Origin: Mucilaginibacter sp. CSA2-8R
Lineage (GTDB): Bacteria > Bacteroidota > Bacteroidia > Sphingobacteriales > Sphingobacteriaceae
Direction of reading: 5' to 3'
Assembly: GCF_038806765.1 (NCBI RefSeq)
Contig: NZ_CP152389.1
Location: forward strand, 124,001 to 188,000
DNA length: 64,000 nucleotides
In this document: in pieces, positions 34,566 to 43,760 of the stretch
How positions within the stretch are numbered: position 1 is the stretch's first letter
Layout: each line of letters opens with the position of its first letter
The notes under the pieces: model-generated
The model's input: only the letters and a program-made list of their open reading frames with translations
What the model was told of the DNA's origin: nothing
Database searches by the model: none
Position numbers and translations under genes: made by a program

Positions 34566-35366
34566 ATGAAGCTTAATTTTTATAAATATCAAGGTGCCGG
34601 TAACGATTTTATTTTAGTTGATAATCGGGATTTAAGTATTGATCATCATAACCCAAAGTTAATCAGTGCGTTGTGTGACAGGCGCTTTGGCATTGGCGGT
34701 GATGGAATGATGTTTTTGCAAAGCCGCGAAGGTTATGATTTTGAAATGGTTTATTATAACGCCGACGGGCAGCCGAGCAGTATGTGCGGTAACGGCGGGC
34801 GATGTATAGTAGCCTTTGCCAAGCATCTGAACATTATAAATACGGAGACTGACTTTTTGGCTGTTGATGGTCCGCATTATGCCAAGGTTTCCGAATCTGG
34901 CGATTGGGTGAGCTTGCAAATGATAGATGTTGACATGGTACAGCGTGACGCTGAGGCTTATGTGCTAAACACCGGGTCGCCGCATTATGTGCAGTTGACC
35001 AATGATTTAGCACACAAAGATGTATTTGCCGAAGGACGCACCATTCGTAATAATGCCACCTACCTGGCAAAAGGAATTAATGTAAATTTTGTAGAGCCGC
35101 TTGACGAAGGATACTTTGTACGTACTTACGAGCGCGGGGTAGAGGACGAAACCTATGCCTGTGGAACCGGGGTAACGGCCGTGGCCTTGGCCATGGCTCA
35201 GGCTAACGGGCAAACCGGTACTATCAATACGCCTATCAAAGTATTGGGTGGTAACCTGAACATCAGGTTTGATTACGATGGACAAAAGTATAACGACATA
35301 TTTTTAGAAGGGCCGGCGGTAAAAGTTTTTAGTGGAGAGATAGAGATAAACCCGGTTGCTGTATGA
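34566..35366 (+). CDS. dapF: Diaminopimelate epimerase
   Basis: 266-residue cofactor-independent racemase converting LL- to meso-diaminopimelate for lysine and peptidoglycan synthesis. Both catalytic cysteines are present: Cys74 in MCGNGGRC and Cys199 in YACGTGVTA. FYKYQGAGNDFILVDN at the N-terminus and RFGIGGDGMM are family signatures. I chose the ATG at 34566; the longer start at 34542 adds eight residues outside the homology. The stop overlaps the start of the following small gene by 4 bases. Confidence 0.95.
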   Translation: MKLNFYKYQGAGNDFILVDNRDLSIDHHNPKLISALCDRRFGIGGDGMMFLQSREGYDFEMVYYNADGQPSSMCGNGGRCIVAFAKHLNIINTETDFLAVDGPHYAKVSESGDWVSLQMIDVDMVQRDAEAYVLNTGSPHYVQLTNDLAHKDVFAEGRTIRNNATYLAKGINVNFVEPLDEGYFVRTYERGVEDETYACGTGVTAVALAMAQANGQTGTINTPIKVLGGNLNIRFDYDGQKYNDIFLEGPAVKVFSGEIEINPVAV

Positions 35367-35746
35367 AATTTATAGGCCAGAATTCTGACATTATTAATTA
35401 CCTCACCGGCGATTTAACACTGCTCAATGCTGTGGTTAAAAACTTTAAAAAGCATTTGGTAGAAGGTGAACCCGCCATCAGTATTATGTTTGAGCTGGGA
35501 TATGCGGAGGCTGATGTGATGCTCACGTTTACTGATATTTTTAAAAGTAGTTTTGAAAGTATTCCGGTGGCCGGAGAGTATGAGGTAGACTCGTGTAAGT
35601 TTTACCACATTGGCAGTAAGGTATACTTCTCGCTCGATCCGGACGAAACTCCCGAAGGTGTTAATGGTATATCAGAAGATGATAATGATTACATACTGAG
35701 TGGACGGGTTGATGGGTATATTTTCGAACAAAATTCGGATGAGTAG
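35363..35746 (+). CDS. Small acidic protein coupled to dapF, unknown
   Basis: 127-residue acidic, soluble protein without signal peptide. It starts inside the last codons of dapF (ATGA overlap), so it is almost certainly co-translated. The middle VMLTFTDIFKSSFESIPV and the acidic tail (DPDETPEGVNGISEDDND) give no family I recognise. The close coupling suggests co-regulation with lysine or cell-wall synthesis, but many such couplings are incidental. Confidence 0.65.
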   Translation: MKFIGQNSDIINYLTGDLTLLNAVVKNFKKHLVEGEPAISIMFELGYAEADVMLTFTDIFKSSFESIPVAGEYEVDSCKFYHIGSKVYFSLDPDETPEGVNGISEDDNDYILSGRVDGYIFEQNSDE

Positions 35747-35799
35747 CCTTTGGCTTTCAATTTAATTAGAGTTTTAGATTATATCATTGCAATAAAGTA

Positions 35800-35831
35800 C
35801 TTGCAAGTCATCAGGTTGTAGCTTAACTTTG
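35800..35831 (+). promoter_or_regulatory. Promoter of the HYC_CC_PP gene, nearly leaderless
   Basis: CTTG at 35800-35803, a 20-base spacer and TAACTTTG at 35824-35831, an exact -7 match. The box ends 4 bases before the ATG at 35836, so the mRNA should start at or beside the start codon. Confidence 0.6.
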
Positions 35832-35835
35832 CAGC

Positions 35836-36231
35836 ATGTTTAAAAAGTCGGGAGCTTTAGGTTTGGCTTTACTCTACACTATTACGGTGTTAGGGTTTGC
35901 GCTTAATCTGCATTACTGCGGCACTAAGGTGGCGTCGGTAAAAATCTCGGCATCTGCTAAACAACATCAATCTGATACTACCTGCGGCATGAAAATGAAT
36001 TGCTGCAAAAACCATAAGGTTGAGGTAAAGGTAAAAGACGACCACCAGGCAGGCGAGTCCTCGTTCCTGGCCAAGATTTTTGCCTTCGAAATTCCAAAGC
36101 TTCCGTTCGAAGATTTTGTGTTTTCAGCCCAGAAAGCGCTGTTGGAAAAATTCTTTGACCGTGGTCCGCCCAAAAGTGAGCCGGTCAGTAAAGTCGCTAC
36201 TTTTATTCGTAACTGCACCTTCCGTCTTTGA
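35836..36231 (+). CDS. HYC_CC_PP family protein
   Basis: 131-residue membrane-associated protein named for its three motifs: HYC (residues 26-28, just after one hydrophobic segment GLALLYTITVLGFALNL), CC (56-57, within DTTCGMKMNCCKNH) and PP near residue 113 (RGPPKSE). Cys, His and Met are placed as metal ligands on the outer side of the membrane. The family is confined to Bacteroidota as far as I know, and its function is unassigned. Here it leads a cluster with an HMA-domain protein and two outer-membrane barrels, one His/Met-rich, which points to copper handling. Confidence 0.8.
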   Translation: MFKKSGALGLALLYTITVLGFALNLHYCGTKVASVKISASAKQHQSDTTCGMKMNCCKNHKVEVKVKDDHQAGESSFLAKIFAFEIPKLPFEDFVFSAQKALLEKFFDRGPPKSEPVSKVATFIRNCTFRL

Positions 36232-36323
36232 TCAAGTTTTAATTGTACTGCGTTAATGCATGGCTGTGTAGCATAGCCTATGCCTTACTGTTTTATTCTG
36301 CAATTATTTATTTGATCAATTTC

Positions 36324-36818
36324 ATGAAAACTATAAAAATCTTTATAGTCTTGTTGGCTATCTCTGTAAGCGCAGCTAAAGCGCAATTTGTTAAAGCCGA
36401 ATTACAAGTGAGCGGACTAACCTGCTCTATGTGCTCAAAGGCTACCGAAAAATCATTACGTACCCTTCCTTTCATCAGTGATATCAAGCCAGACCTTAAC
36501 CGTAATTTATTTATGATTACGTTTAATTCGGCCGCACCTGTTAACCTGGACTTGATAGGAAAAAAGGTGCAAAGCGCCGGTTTTGCAGTTAATCAACTAA
36601 AAACCACCATTAACTTTGATAAGCTTAAATTAAGCGACAACAAGTTTAATTACAGTGGCGACACTTACCAGGTGGTAAACGCAGGCGCAAAAAGCCCTGA
36701 AGGTATTTTGCCTGTTACCATTGTAAGTAAAGGTTTGGCGCCGGCGGCTACTCTGAAAAAATATAATAACGTAACTGCTGCACAAAGCAACGGTAAGGTT
36801 TACCAAGTAGTACTGTAA
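36324..36818 (+). CDS. Exported heavy-metal-associated (HMA) domain protein
   Basis: 164 residues with a signal peptide (IKIFIVLLAISVSAAKAQ). An HMA-type fold carries the metal-binding pair Cys34 and Cys37 in SGLTCSMCSKA, a variant of GMTCxxC. The second half (about 95-164) is a small beta region without a recognised family. It probably binds Cu(I) in the periplasm and passes it to a partner. I chose the ATG at 36324 because it gives the signal peptide; the upstream extension is not credible. It follows the HYC_CC_PP gene and precedes an outer-membrane barrel gene by 12 bases. Confidence 0.82.
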   Translation: MKTIKIFIVLLAISVSAAKAQFVKAELQVSGLTCSMCSKATEKSLRTLPFISDIKPDLNRNLFMITFNSAAPVNLDLIGKKVQSAGFAVNQLKTTINFDKLKLSDNKFNYSGDTYQVVNAGAKSPEGILPVTIVSKGLAPAATLKKYNNVTAAQSNGKVYQVVL

Positions 36819-36830
36819 GCAATTATAGCA

Positions 36831-37634
36831 ATGTATAAAAAGCTATGGCTTACCTTTTGGGGTATACTGGTATGGGTATGCCCCCTTATGGCGCAAGAGT
36901 TATACGTAAACACCGAGCCCGCAAGTAACATGGCAGCAAAATCATTAGGTATACGGCTGGAAAATCAGGGTTATTTTAAGCCCGATTTTAAAAACCGTAC
37001 TACGTTTGAGCTGATGTATGGCGTAAATAAAAATCTGATGGTGCATGGCACACTCTACGCATCAGACTACTATCAAAAGAGTCAGCATTTTGAGGGGATA
37101 AGCGCTTATGCCAAATATCGTTTTTACTCGGTAGATAGTGTGCAGCGGCATTTTCGAATGGCGGCCTTTGCCAAGGCGGCCAGCATTAAAAACCGTACGC
37201 CCAATCAGGAAATTGCTTTTGAAGGTGATAACTCCGGAGTGCAAGGCGGACTGGTGGCTACGCAACTGCTGCACAAGCTGGCATTATCGGGTAATTTGAG
37301 CTACCTGCGGGCGTTTGAAAACCGTGGAGGGTATGAGCCGGTAAATTATAATAGTATTGCTTACGCTTTTTCGGCAGGGTACTTGTTGTTTCCAAAAAAT
37401 TACACCAGCTACGAGCAAACCAACATAAACCTGTATGCCGAACTTTTAGGTAAAACCAACCCTGGCAAAGGGCAGTATTACCTGGATATTGCACCGGCGG
37501 TGCAGTTTATATTTAACAGTAATCTGCGGGTTGATTTATCTTACCGTACACCATTAACTAACCGCATGGTGCGCAATACCCAAAACATGTACCTGGTGCG
37601 GGTAGAGTATAACTTGTTTAACATCTTTAATTGA
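36831..37634 (+). CDS. Outer membrane beta-barrel protein, unknown
   Basis: 267 residues with signal WLTFWGILVWVCPLMAQ and repeated amphipathic beta strands with aromatic ends (GIRLENQGYF, FELMYGVNKNLMVHG, YAKYRFYS, YLRAF). The C-terminus YLVRVEYNLFNIFN looks like an outer-membrane insertion signal. About 12-14 strands are possible. It could form a pore for metal or substrate export, or only a receptor. It sits 12 bases after the HMA gene and 4 before the His/Met-rich protein gene, so all are probably one operon. Confidence 0.72.
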   Translation: MYKKLWLTFWGILVWVCPLMAQELYVNTEPASNMAAKSLGIRLENQGYFKPDFKNRTTFELMYGVNKNLMVHGTLYASDYYQKSQHFEGISAYAKYRFYSVDSVQRHFRMAAFAKAASIKNRTPNQEIAFEGDNSGVQGGLVATQLLHKLALSGNLSYLRAFENRGGYEPVNYNSIAYAFSAGYLLFPKNYTSYEQTNINLYAELLGKTNPGKGQYYLDIAPAVQFIFNSNLRVDLSYRTPLTNRMVRNTQNMYLVRVEYNLFNIFN

Positions 37635-37638
37635 GGTA

Positions 37639-39072
37639 ATGATGAAGACGTTATTTTTAATGGTTACCGGCTTGTTAGCGTGGCAGGCAGGCTTTGCCCA
37701 GCATGAGCACCATAACCAAACGGATAGTATTGCTCATAGCGAGCACCGTAAGCAAATGAACCCGCCGGAGGCTCGCCATCGTTTTGAAAAGGTGTTAGCA
37801 GTTGATACTGGCAGTTCGATGATGATGAGCAGTCAGTTATCTCGCGATTTGCCCATGAACCGTAACGGTTCTGGTTCGTCGTGGGTGCCTGACGAAACGC
37901 CGGTTTATGGTTACATGGTGCATGGCAAAAAGTGGATGAGCATGGTGCATGGCAATTTTTTTGCCCGTTATACCCACCAAGACATTTTTAAATCGGGCAG
38001 TCGCGGCGGGCACGAGTTTGATGCGCCTAACTGGTTGATGGGCATGACCCAGCGTAAAGTAGGCCGCAACGGTTTGTTTTCGGCCAATGCCATGATCTCG
38101 CTCGACCCGTTTTTGGTGGGATTGAACGGTTACCCTTTGCTTTATCAAACAGGCGAATCATATCAAGGGCAAAAGCTGGTTGACCGCCAGCACCCACACG
38201 ATTTATTTTCTGAGTTGAACATAGCCTATTCGCAACGCATTGCCCCGCAAACGGATGTATATGCTTCTATCGGCTATCCGGGCGAACCTGCTCTGGGGCC
38301 GCCGGTATTTATGCACCGCCTGTCGGGCATGAACAATCCTGATGCGCCATTGCAGCACCATTATGCTGATGCTACCCATATTACTTTTGGTGTCGCTACG
38401 TTAGGTTTCAGGTACAAAAATGTAAAATTGGAAGGCTCGACTTTTAAAGGGCGCGAACCGGACGAGGAGCGGTATGGTTTTGATGCTCCAAAATTTGACT
38501 CTTACGCAATGCGTTTATCTTACAACCCCAGCCGGAACTGGGCCTTGCAGGTGTCGCACGGATGGATTAAAAGCCCAGAGGCCTTAGATCCCGATCATGA
38601 TGTGAAGCTTTTTACCGCGTCGGCTATGTATGCCAAACAGCTTAACGAGGATAGCCATTTCACGGCTTCGCTGGTATACGGGCAAAACCATTACAACCAT
38701 GGTGGCGAAACGTTACCTTCGGCTATGCTGGAGAGCAATTTGCAACTGCACAAAACGGCCTTATATGGCAACTACATTTTTGTGCGTAAAAATGCGGAAG
38801 AGTTGGCTTTGGATAATAGCTTTCCGGCTAATCCTGCTTTCAATATCAATGCGATAACATTGGGTGCCAACCAAATAATCACCCAAATCAAAAATACTGA
38901 CTTACGGTTGGGAGCCCAGGCATCTTTCAACTTTTCGCCAACTGCATTGCAGCCCTTGTATGGCAAAACCCCAATAGGGTTTGAAATTTATATCCGGGTT
39001 AACCCATCACTCATGAAGATGATGAAAAACCATCAGCATCAAAAAATGAATATGCCAGGTATGATGATGTAG
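37639..39072 (+). CDS. Outer membrane protein with His- and Met-rich termini
   Basis: 477 residues. A signal peptide (FLMVTGLLAWQAGFAQ) leads into a His-rich segment (HEHHNQTDSIAHSEHRKQM). The body has many short amphipathic beta strands, and the C-terminus is Met/His-rich (MKMMKNHQHQKMNMPGMMM). Both ends look like Cu(I)/Ag(I) ligands. An MSMVHGNFFARYTHQ stretch and HRLSGMNNPDAPLQHHY add internal ligands. Either ATG (37639 or 37642) is possible; GAGG lies just upstream. I do not know a characterised homologue. Copper storage or secretion is inferred from composition and context. Confidence 0.7.
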   Translation: MMKTLFLMVTGLLAWQAGFAQHEHHNQTDSIAHSEHRKQMNPPEARHRFEKVLAVDTGSSMMMSSQLSRDLPMNRNGSGSSWVPDETPVYGYMVHGKKWMSMVHGNFFARYTHQDIFKSGSRGGHEFDAPNWLMGMTQRKVGRNGLFSANAMISLDPFLVGLNGYPLLYQTGESYQGQKLVDRQHPHDLFSELNIAYSQRIAPQTDVYASIGYPGEPALGPPVFMHRLSGMNNPDAPLQHHYADATHITFGVATLGFRYKNVKLEGSTFKGREPDEERYGFDAPKFDSYAMRLSYNPSRNWALQVSHGWIKSPEALDPDHDVKLFTASAMYAKQLNEDSHFTASLVYGQNHYNHGGETLPSAMLESNLQLHKTALYGNYIFVRKNAEELALDNSFPANPAFNINAITLGANQIITQIKNTDLRLGAQASFNFSPTALQPLYGKTPIGFEIYIRVNPSLMKMMKNHQHQKMNMPGMMM

Positions 39073-39106
39073 CTACGCAGGTATTAATTGCCATGCTTAA
39101 TTAAAA

Positions 39107-39138
39107 ATAAAAGCTTGCCGAATTTGGCAAGCTTTTAT
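39107..39138. terminator. Terminator between copper cluster and amidohydrolase genes
   Basis: Perfect 13-bp stem ATAAAAGCTTGCC/GGCAAGCTTTTAT with a 6-base loop. Its A/T-symmetric flanks allow use from both directions. Confidence 0.85.
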
Positions 39139-39161
39139 CTTGTAGCTGAGATTACTGCTTG

Positions 39162-40490
39162 TTATTTATCACTCAACTGGGGTTTCAAACCATATTTTTC
39201 GGCATAGCGGCGGTAAAGTTGCTTGTGCAAATTATCCAGGCTAATGCCTTTTCCCTGTATGTAAGCGTTCTCTACATTCAGGGTCAGCATATCCAATGCA
39301 TCGCCGGTAGAGATAAATAGGTTGGCGTCTTTACCGGTTTCGAGTGTGCCAGTAGTTTTATCCAAGCCTAAAATTTTGGCATTGTTTAGTGTAATCATGG
39401 ATACCGCCTGCTCTTTGCTCAAGCCATAGCCTACAGCCTGGCCTGCCTCAAAAGGTAAATTGCGCTGGCGCCAAAAACCAGTACCAGTTAAGCCATATAA
39501 TACACCGGCATCTTGTAATAAGTGCGGCAGTTTATAGGGTAGGTATACATCGTCTTCATCCTTATCGGGCAGGGCTTGGGTTTCTTTAATTATTACTGGT
39601 ACGTTATTGTCTTTTAAAACATCAGTAACTAAGTAAGACTCACGACCGCCAACAATAACGGCTTGTACTCCAAATTGCTTGGCAAAGTTTACTGCCTGGG
39701 TAATCTCTTTGGCGCCATCAGCATTAATAAATAGTTTTTTCGTGCCATTAAATAACCCAGCCATAGCTGCTAAACGCGTATTAATCACGGCAGGCTTACT
39801 TTCGTTATAGCTTTTTGCTTGCGAAAACAGACTGGCAATATCATCAATGGCTTTTTGTGCACGTTCAGCCGGCGACTCTTGCGGGATGCCTGCCGGTACC
39901 CCAAAACCTCCGCGACGGCCGCGTGCCGTGCGGGCTACAGGCCAGTTAAGATGTATGCCGATGTCTTTTTTATAAGCGGCATCTTCCCAGTTCCATCCGT
40001 CTAGCATCATTACTGACGACTGGCCCGGCATAGTGCCGCCCTGAGGGGTAGGCTGCGCCAGCAAAACACCGTTTGAGCGAACAGTAGGAATTACCTTTGA
40101 ATCGGTATTATAAGCAATAAGCGAACGCACATGTGGATTTAATTCGCCGGTTTCAGTTTCGTCATCAGTAGCCTTCACCGATTCAAACTCTACCAAGCCT
40201 AACGAGGTAATAGGACAGATAAAGCCTGGATAAACCTGTTTGCCGTTGGCATTAACTACGGTTGCACCAGAAGTGTTAGGGGCAGTGCCGGTACCAACAG
40301 CGGTAATTTTACCTTTGTCAAAGGCGATGTAGCCGTTATTTATAACCTGGCCGTTGCCCACGTGTATGGTGGCTCCGGTAATTACCACGGGGCCGGCTTG
40401 TGGCTTGGCCGGCATAATAGTAGCCTGGCCAAACGCGAGGACCGTGCTGAGCATTAATCCTCCAAAACTTAAAACTAATTTCTTTTTCAT
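39162..40490 (-). CDS. Amidohydrolase-family protein lacking the HxH metal motif
   Basis: 442-residue exported protein of the amidohydrolase superfamily fold. Signal LVLSFGGLMLSTVLAFGQ leads into GATIHVGNGQVINNGYIAFDKGKITAVG, the usual beta-sandwich start, and ENAYIQGKGISL closes the sandwich. Where family enzymes have GxDxHxH, it reads YPGFICPITSLGL, with no histidine pair. Later motifs are also degenerate, though EQAVSMITLNNAKILGLDKTTGTLETGKDANL is typical. It may be a binding subunit for the larger protein encoded 22 bases upstream in the same operon. I chose the ATG at 40488-40490. Confidence 0.78.
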   Translation of the reverse strand: MKKKLVLSFGGLMLSTVLAFGQATIMPAKPQAGPVVITGATIHVGNGQVINNGYIAFDKGKITAVGTGTAPNTSGATVVNANGKQVYPGFICPITSLGLVEFESVKATDDETETGELNPHVRSLIAYNTDSKVIPTVRSNGVLLAQPTPQGGTMPGQSSVMMLDGWNWEDAAYKKDIGIHLNWPVARTARGRRGGFGVPAGIPQESPAERAQKAIDDIASLFSQAKSYNESKPAVINTRLAAMAGLFNGTKKLFINADGAKEITQAVNFAKQFGVQAVIVGGRESYLVTDVLKDNNVPVIIKETQALPDKDEDDVYLPYKLPHLLQDAGVLYGLTGTGFWRQRNLPFEAGQAVGYGLSKEQAVSMITLNNAKILGLDKTTGTLETGKDANLFISTGDALDMLTLNVENAYIQGKGISLDNLHKQLYRRYAEKYGLKPQLSDK

Positions 40491-40512
40491 AACTGTATCA
40501 GGGATGAGAGGA

Positions 40513-43500
40513 TTAATGTTGTGCTTTTTCAATAGCTGTTTGATTTTGCTTCATGCCGTTATACTCATCAGCAATAACGTAAGCCGCATCTTCAATGTCG
40601 GTACACTCGTACAAACGCGGACGCTGAAATGCCGGGCGTTGCGTAGCATTGCCGCGACTTTTAGACTCAATCATTTTTTGGATGATACGGCCTTCATCAG
40701 CTTTTAACGCTTTTTGCTGTTCGGCGTCTTTGGCATAATCCCAGTAAGGCACACCGTCAACATAAGTTTTTTCGGCTACTGCATAAATAGACAGCGGGTT
40801 AGCCGACCATAATACCAAGTCAGCATCCTTGCCTGGTTTTAAACTACCCACACGGTTTTCGATGTGCATCATTTTAGCCGGGTTAAGGGTAACCAGTTTA
40901 AGCGCATCTTCCTGGCTCATTGTACCATAGGTTACTGCTTTAGCAGCTTCCTGGTTAAGGCGGCGGGCCATTTCGGCATCATCAGAGTTAAAGCCGGTTA
41001 ATACACCTACTTCGTGCATTAATTTGCCATTGTAAGGAATAGCTTCGGCTACCTCCATTTTGTAAGCCCACCAGTCAGAAAAGGTAGAGCCGGCAATTCT
41101 ACGTGCTTTCATTTTGTCGGCCACTTTATAACCTTCCAGGATGTGTGTAAACGTGTTAATTTTAAAGCCCATGGAGTCGGCTACGTGCATCAGCATATTG
41201 ATTTCTGATTGTACGTAAGAGTGGCAGGTAATAAAGCGTTTGCCATCTAATATCTCTACCAGGGCATCCAGTTCCAGGTCGCGGCGTGTGGTACTGTTTT
41301 TAGCAGCACGCGCAGCTTTATACTCTTTAGCCCGGGTAAAGGCATCAATATATACCTGCTCCACACCCATGCGGGTTTGCGGGAAACGGACGTTAGCATC
41401 GCCAAAGCTGGCCGAGCGGTTGCTCTGTTTTACGTTTTCGCCCAATGCAAATTTGATAAAGCCATCGCTGCCTTCAAATTTTAACTGCTCGGGCAATAAT
41501 CCCCAGCGGTGTTTCATCAATTGGGTTTGGCCGCCAATAGCATTAGCCGAACCATGCAAAATGTGCGAGGTAGTAACACCACCGGCTAACTGGCGGTAAA
41601 TATTAATGTCTTCGGCATCAATTACATCGGCTATGCGCACTTCAGAAGTTACGGATTGTGTGCCTTCGTTAATACCGTTTGATGCAGCGATGTGTGAGTG
41701 CTCGTCAATAATACCTGCCGAAATGTGCTTGCCGGTGGCATCAATAACTTTAGCGCCTGCGGCCGAAAGGTTTTTACCAACAGCTTTAATTTTACCGCCC
41801 TCTATCAGTACATCTGCATTTTGCAGAATACCTTCTTTTTCGTTAGTCCAAACGGTTGCGTTTTTAAATAAGGTAGTTTCTGTTTTAGGGATGCTGGTAT
41901 TGCCAAAAGCCACAAACGGATAAACTACCGGGCCTACCACTGGTGTTTTAGCCGTTTGATCGGCTCCTGCACCGCGGCCGCCTCTGCCGCTAAAACCACC
42001 TGTGGGGGCAGCGCCTGTGTAGGTAGCTGTCCATCTTACTGCACCACCATCAGGCAGCGCACCCTCGCCACGCAATGTAACAGGCGATAAAGAAGTGATG
42101 TAGCCGTTTAAGCGGATGTTGCCCGATGGCTTATTTTTTAGATCAAAATATAGGTTTACCAAATCGCCTGTACGTACAATGGTGCCTTGTGCGCGGGCAC
42201 TGTCAGCACCGGTACGGCTAATGTTGGCGGTGTATGCGCCTGGTGTGCCACCAATAACCAAGGTAGTGTTAGCCAGGCCGCTGCCGCTTAATGAATACGT
42301 TCCGCGCAAATCGCTCACGTCCATTTTGCTTACTACAAATTTTTGGCCTTGTACCCAATTTTCGTAAATGATATTGTCTGATTTAAACAGGTTAGACGAG
42401 GTAATAATAAAGTTAGCCACTTTGCCTTTCGCCAGGCTTCCTACTTTATCGCTAACACCTAACATAGATGCCGGTACCTCGGTTAATGACATTAATGCCT
42501 GCTTTTCGCTTAACCCATTGGTAATGGCTGTGCGCAGGTTTGTCCAAAAATCACGTGCATTATTTAAGCCCGCGCTGGTTATTGCAAAGCGGATGCCTGC
42601 TTTCTCGAGCGCTGCAGGGTTGGTTGGTGCAAGTTCCCAGTTTTTCATTTGGGCGTATGATATATTGCGGGCTTCTAAAGCATCTTCCACATCAAACGCT
42701 GCCGGAAAGTTTAGCGGAACAATAAAGCTCGCATTTAATGCTTTAATAACATCAATGCGCTGGTACTCTTGTCCGTCGGTTTTGTAGATATACTGTTTGG
42801 CAAACTCTTTAGCTATTTTGTCTGCACGTAAAATGCTTTGCACGTCGCTCACTTCAAAAATTTGCGGCAGAGCCTGGGTGCGGTTAAACTCGGCCAAAGA
42901 GATGTTGTATTCTTTGTTCTGACCTTTGTACCATTGGGCATCGTAATAAGTTTGACGCAGCAGCGCAATGCTGCCCATTAATGATGACGGATAATTAGTA
43001 GCTGCTGTACCCTTGCTAAACGAGTAATGTGCGGCAACTTCATCCTTAATCATCACCTCGTTGTCGCTGGCGTTGGCCAGTGTTAATACCGATGACGTGC
43101 CCCGTGCAATACCATCCTGAACCAGGGTTTGCACCGCACCAAAGCCATTACGTTTTAATTCGTCGGCACGAATTGTATTTACGTGGAATAGTTTACGGGC
43201 CTGCACATCCGGACGGATGGCGTCATTCCAGCCATAAGGGCCTGGCTTGGTAGATACGGGTACTGATACCCGGTTAAAACCGCCAAAGCCGCCTGCCTGG
43301 CGAGGCACTTCGGGTATGCCATAAGTAGTAAAGGCATCTACCAATCCGGGATAGATAAATTTGCCCTTTAAATCAACAGTTACATAGCCTTTAGGTGCGG
43401 AGCCGCCGGCACCTACCGACTCAATGTAACCGTCTTTAATAATCAATGTACCATTACTAATGGTTTGGTTGGCGTTCACAACAATAGTAGCGTTAGTGAA

Positions 43501-43611
43501 GGCGTACTGCCCAGATCGGATATCCCACGAGCCGTTAACCGGGAAAGTTTCCTGGGCGTAGCTTAAATGGGTAATCAGGAGGGCAAAACAAGCAAGTAAA
43601 ATTTTCTTCAT
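40513..43611 (-). CDS. Large amidohydrolase with one degenerate and one intact domain
   Basis: 1032-residue exported protein (signal LACFALLITHLSYAQ) that looks like two amidohydrolase domains in tandem. The N-terminal one has YPGLVDAFTTYGIPE where HxH is expected, so its metal site is missing. The C-terminal one has AGIIDEHSHIAAS (HxH), a helix with FITCHSY, FTHILEGY and NSDDAEMARR (the final Asp), so it may bind metal and act. A Gly/Arg-rich linker (about residues 545-555, GGFSGRGGRGAG) joins them. It probably hydrolyses a cyclic amide or peptide in the periplasm; the substrate is unknown. The downstream gene encodes a related degenerate protein. Confidence 0.82.
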   Translation of the reverse strand: MKKILLACFALLITHLSYAQETFPVNGSWDIRSGQYAFTNATIVVNANQTISNGTLIIKDGYIESVGAGGSAPKGYVTVDLKGKFIYPGLVDAFTTYGIPEVPRQAGGFGGFNRVSVPVSTKPGPYGWNDAIRPDVQARKLFHVNTIRADELKRNGFGAVQTLVQDGIARGTSSVLTLANASDNEVMIKDEVAAHYSFSKGTAATNYPSSLMGSIALLRQTYYDAQWYKGQNKEYNISLAEFNRTQALPQIFEVSDVQSILRADKIAKEFAKQYIYKTDGQEYQRIDVIKALNASFIVPLNFPAAFDVEDALEARNISYAQMKNWELAPTNPAALEKAGIRFAITSAGLNNARDFWTNLRTAITNGLSEKQALMSLTEVPASMLGVSDKVGSLAKGKVANFIITSSNLFKSDNIIYENWVQGQKFVVSKMDVSDLRGTYSLSGSGLANTTLVIGGTPGAYTANISRTGADSARAQGTIVRTGDLVNLYFDLKNKPSGNIRLNGYITSLSPVTLRGEGALPDGGAVRWTATYTGAAPTGGFSGRGGRGAGADQTAKTPVVGPVVYPFVAFGNTSIPKTETTLFKNATVWTNEKEGILQNADVLIEGGKIKAVGKNLSAAGAKVIDATGKHISAGIIDEHSHIAASNGINEGTQSVTSEVRIADVIDAEDINIYRQLAGGVTTSHILHGSANAIGGQTQLMKHRWGLLPEQLKFEGSDGFIKFALGENVKQSNRSASFGDANVRFPQTRMGVEQVYIDAFTRAKEYKAARAAKNSTTRRDLELDALVEILDGKRFITCHSYVQSEINMLMHVADSMGFKINTFTHILEGYKVADKMKARRIAGSTFSDWWAYKMEVAEAIPYNGKLMHEVGVLTGFNSDDAEMARRLNQEAAKAVTYGTMSQEDALKLVTLNPAKMMHIENRVGSLKPGKDADLVLWSANPLSIYAVAEKTYVDGVPYWDYAKDAEQQKALKADEGRIIQKMIESKSRGNATQRPAFQRPRLYECTDIEDAAYVIADEYNGMKQNQTAIEKAQH

Positions 43612-43736
43612 TTTGCAGTATTTGGGTTAATCGCTTTAAATATATCTATTTAAGAGGCTTATTTTTGCGATTTTTTAATATTGTCTTGATTGTTACATCA
43701 ATTTTTTCAAAAAGAATAGGGTGGGGTATTTTCTTT

Positions 43737-43744
43737 TATATTTG
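43737..43744 (+). promoter_or_regulatory. -7 promoter element
   Basis: TATATTTG, an exact TAnnTTTG, 16 bases before the ATG at 43761. Confidence 0.55.
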
Positions 43745-43760
43745 TCGAAAAATTAATACT

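Noticed and set aside
40354-42787. Long antisense frames over the amidohydrolase genes
   Set aside because: They are shadows of GC-rich codon use; the minus-strand frames carry domains and signal peptides.
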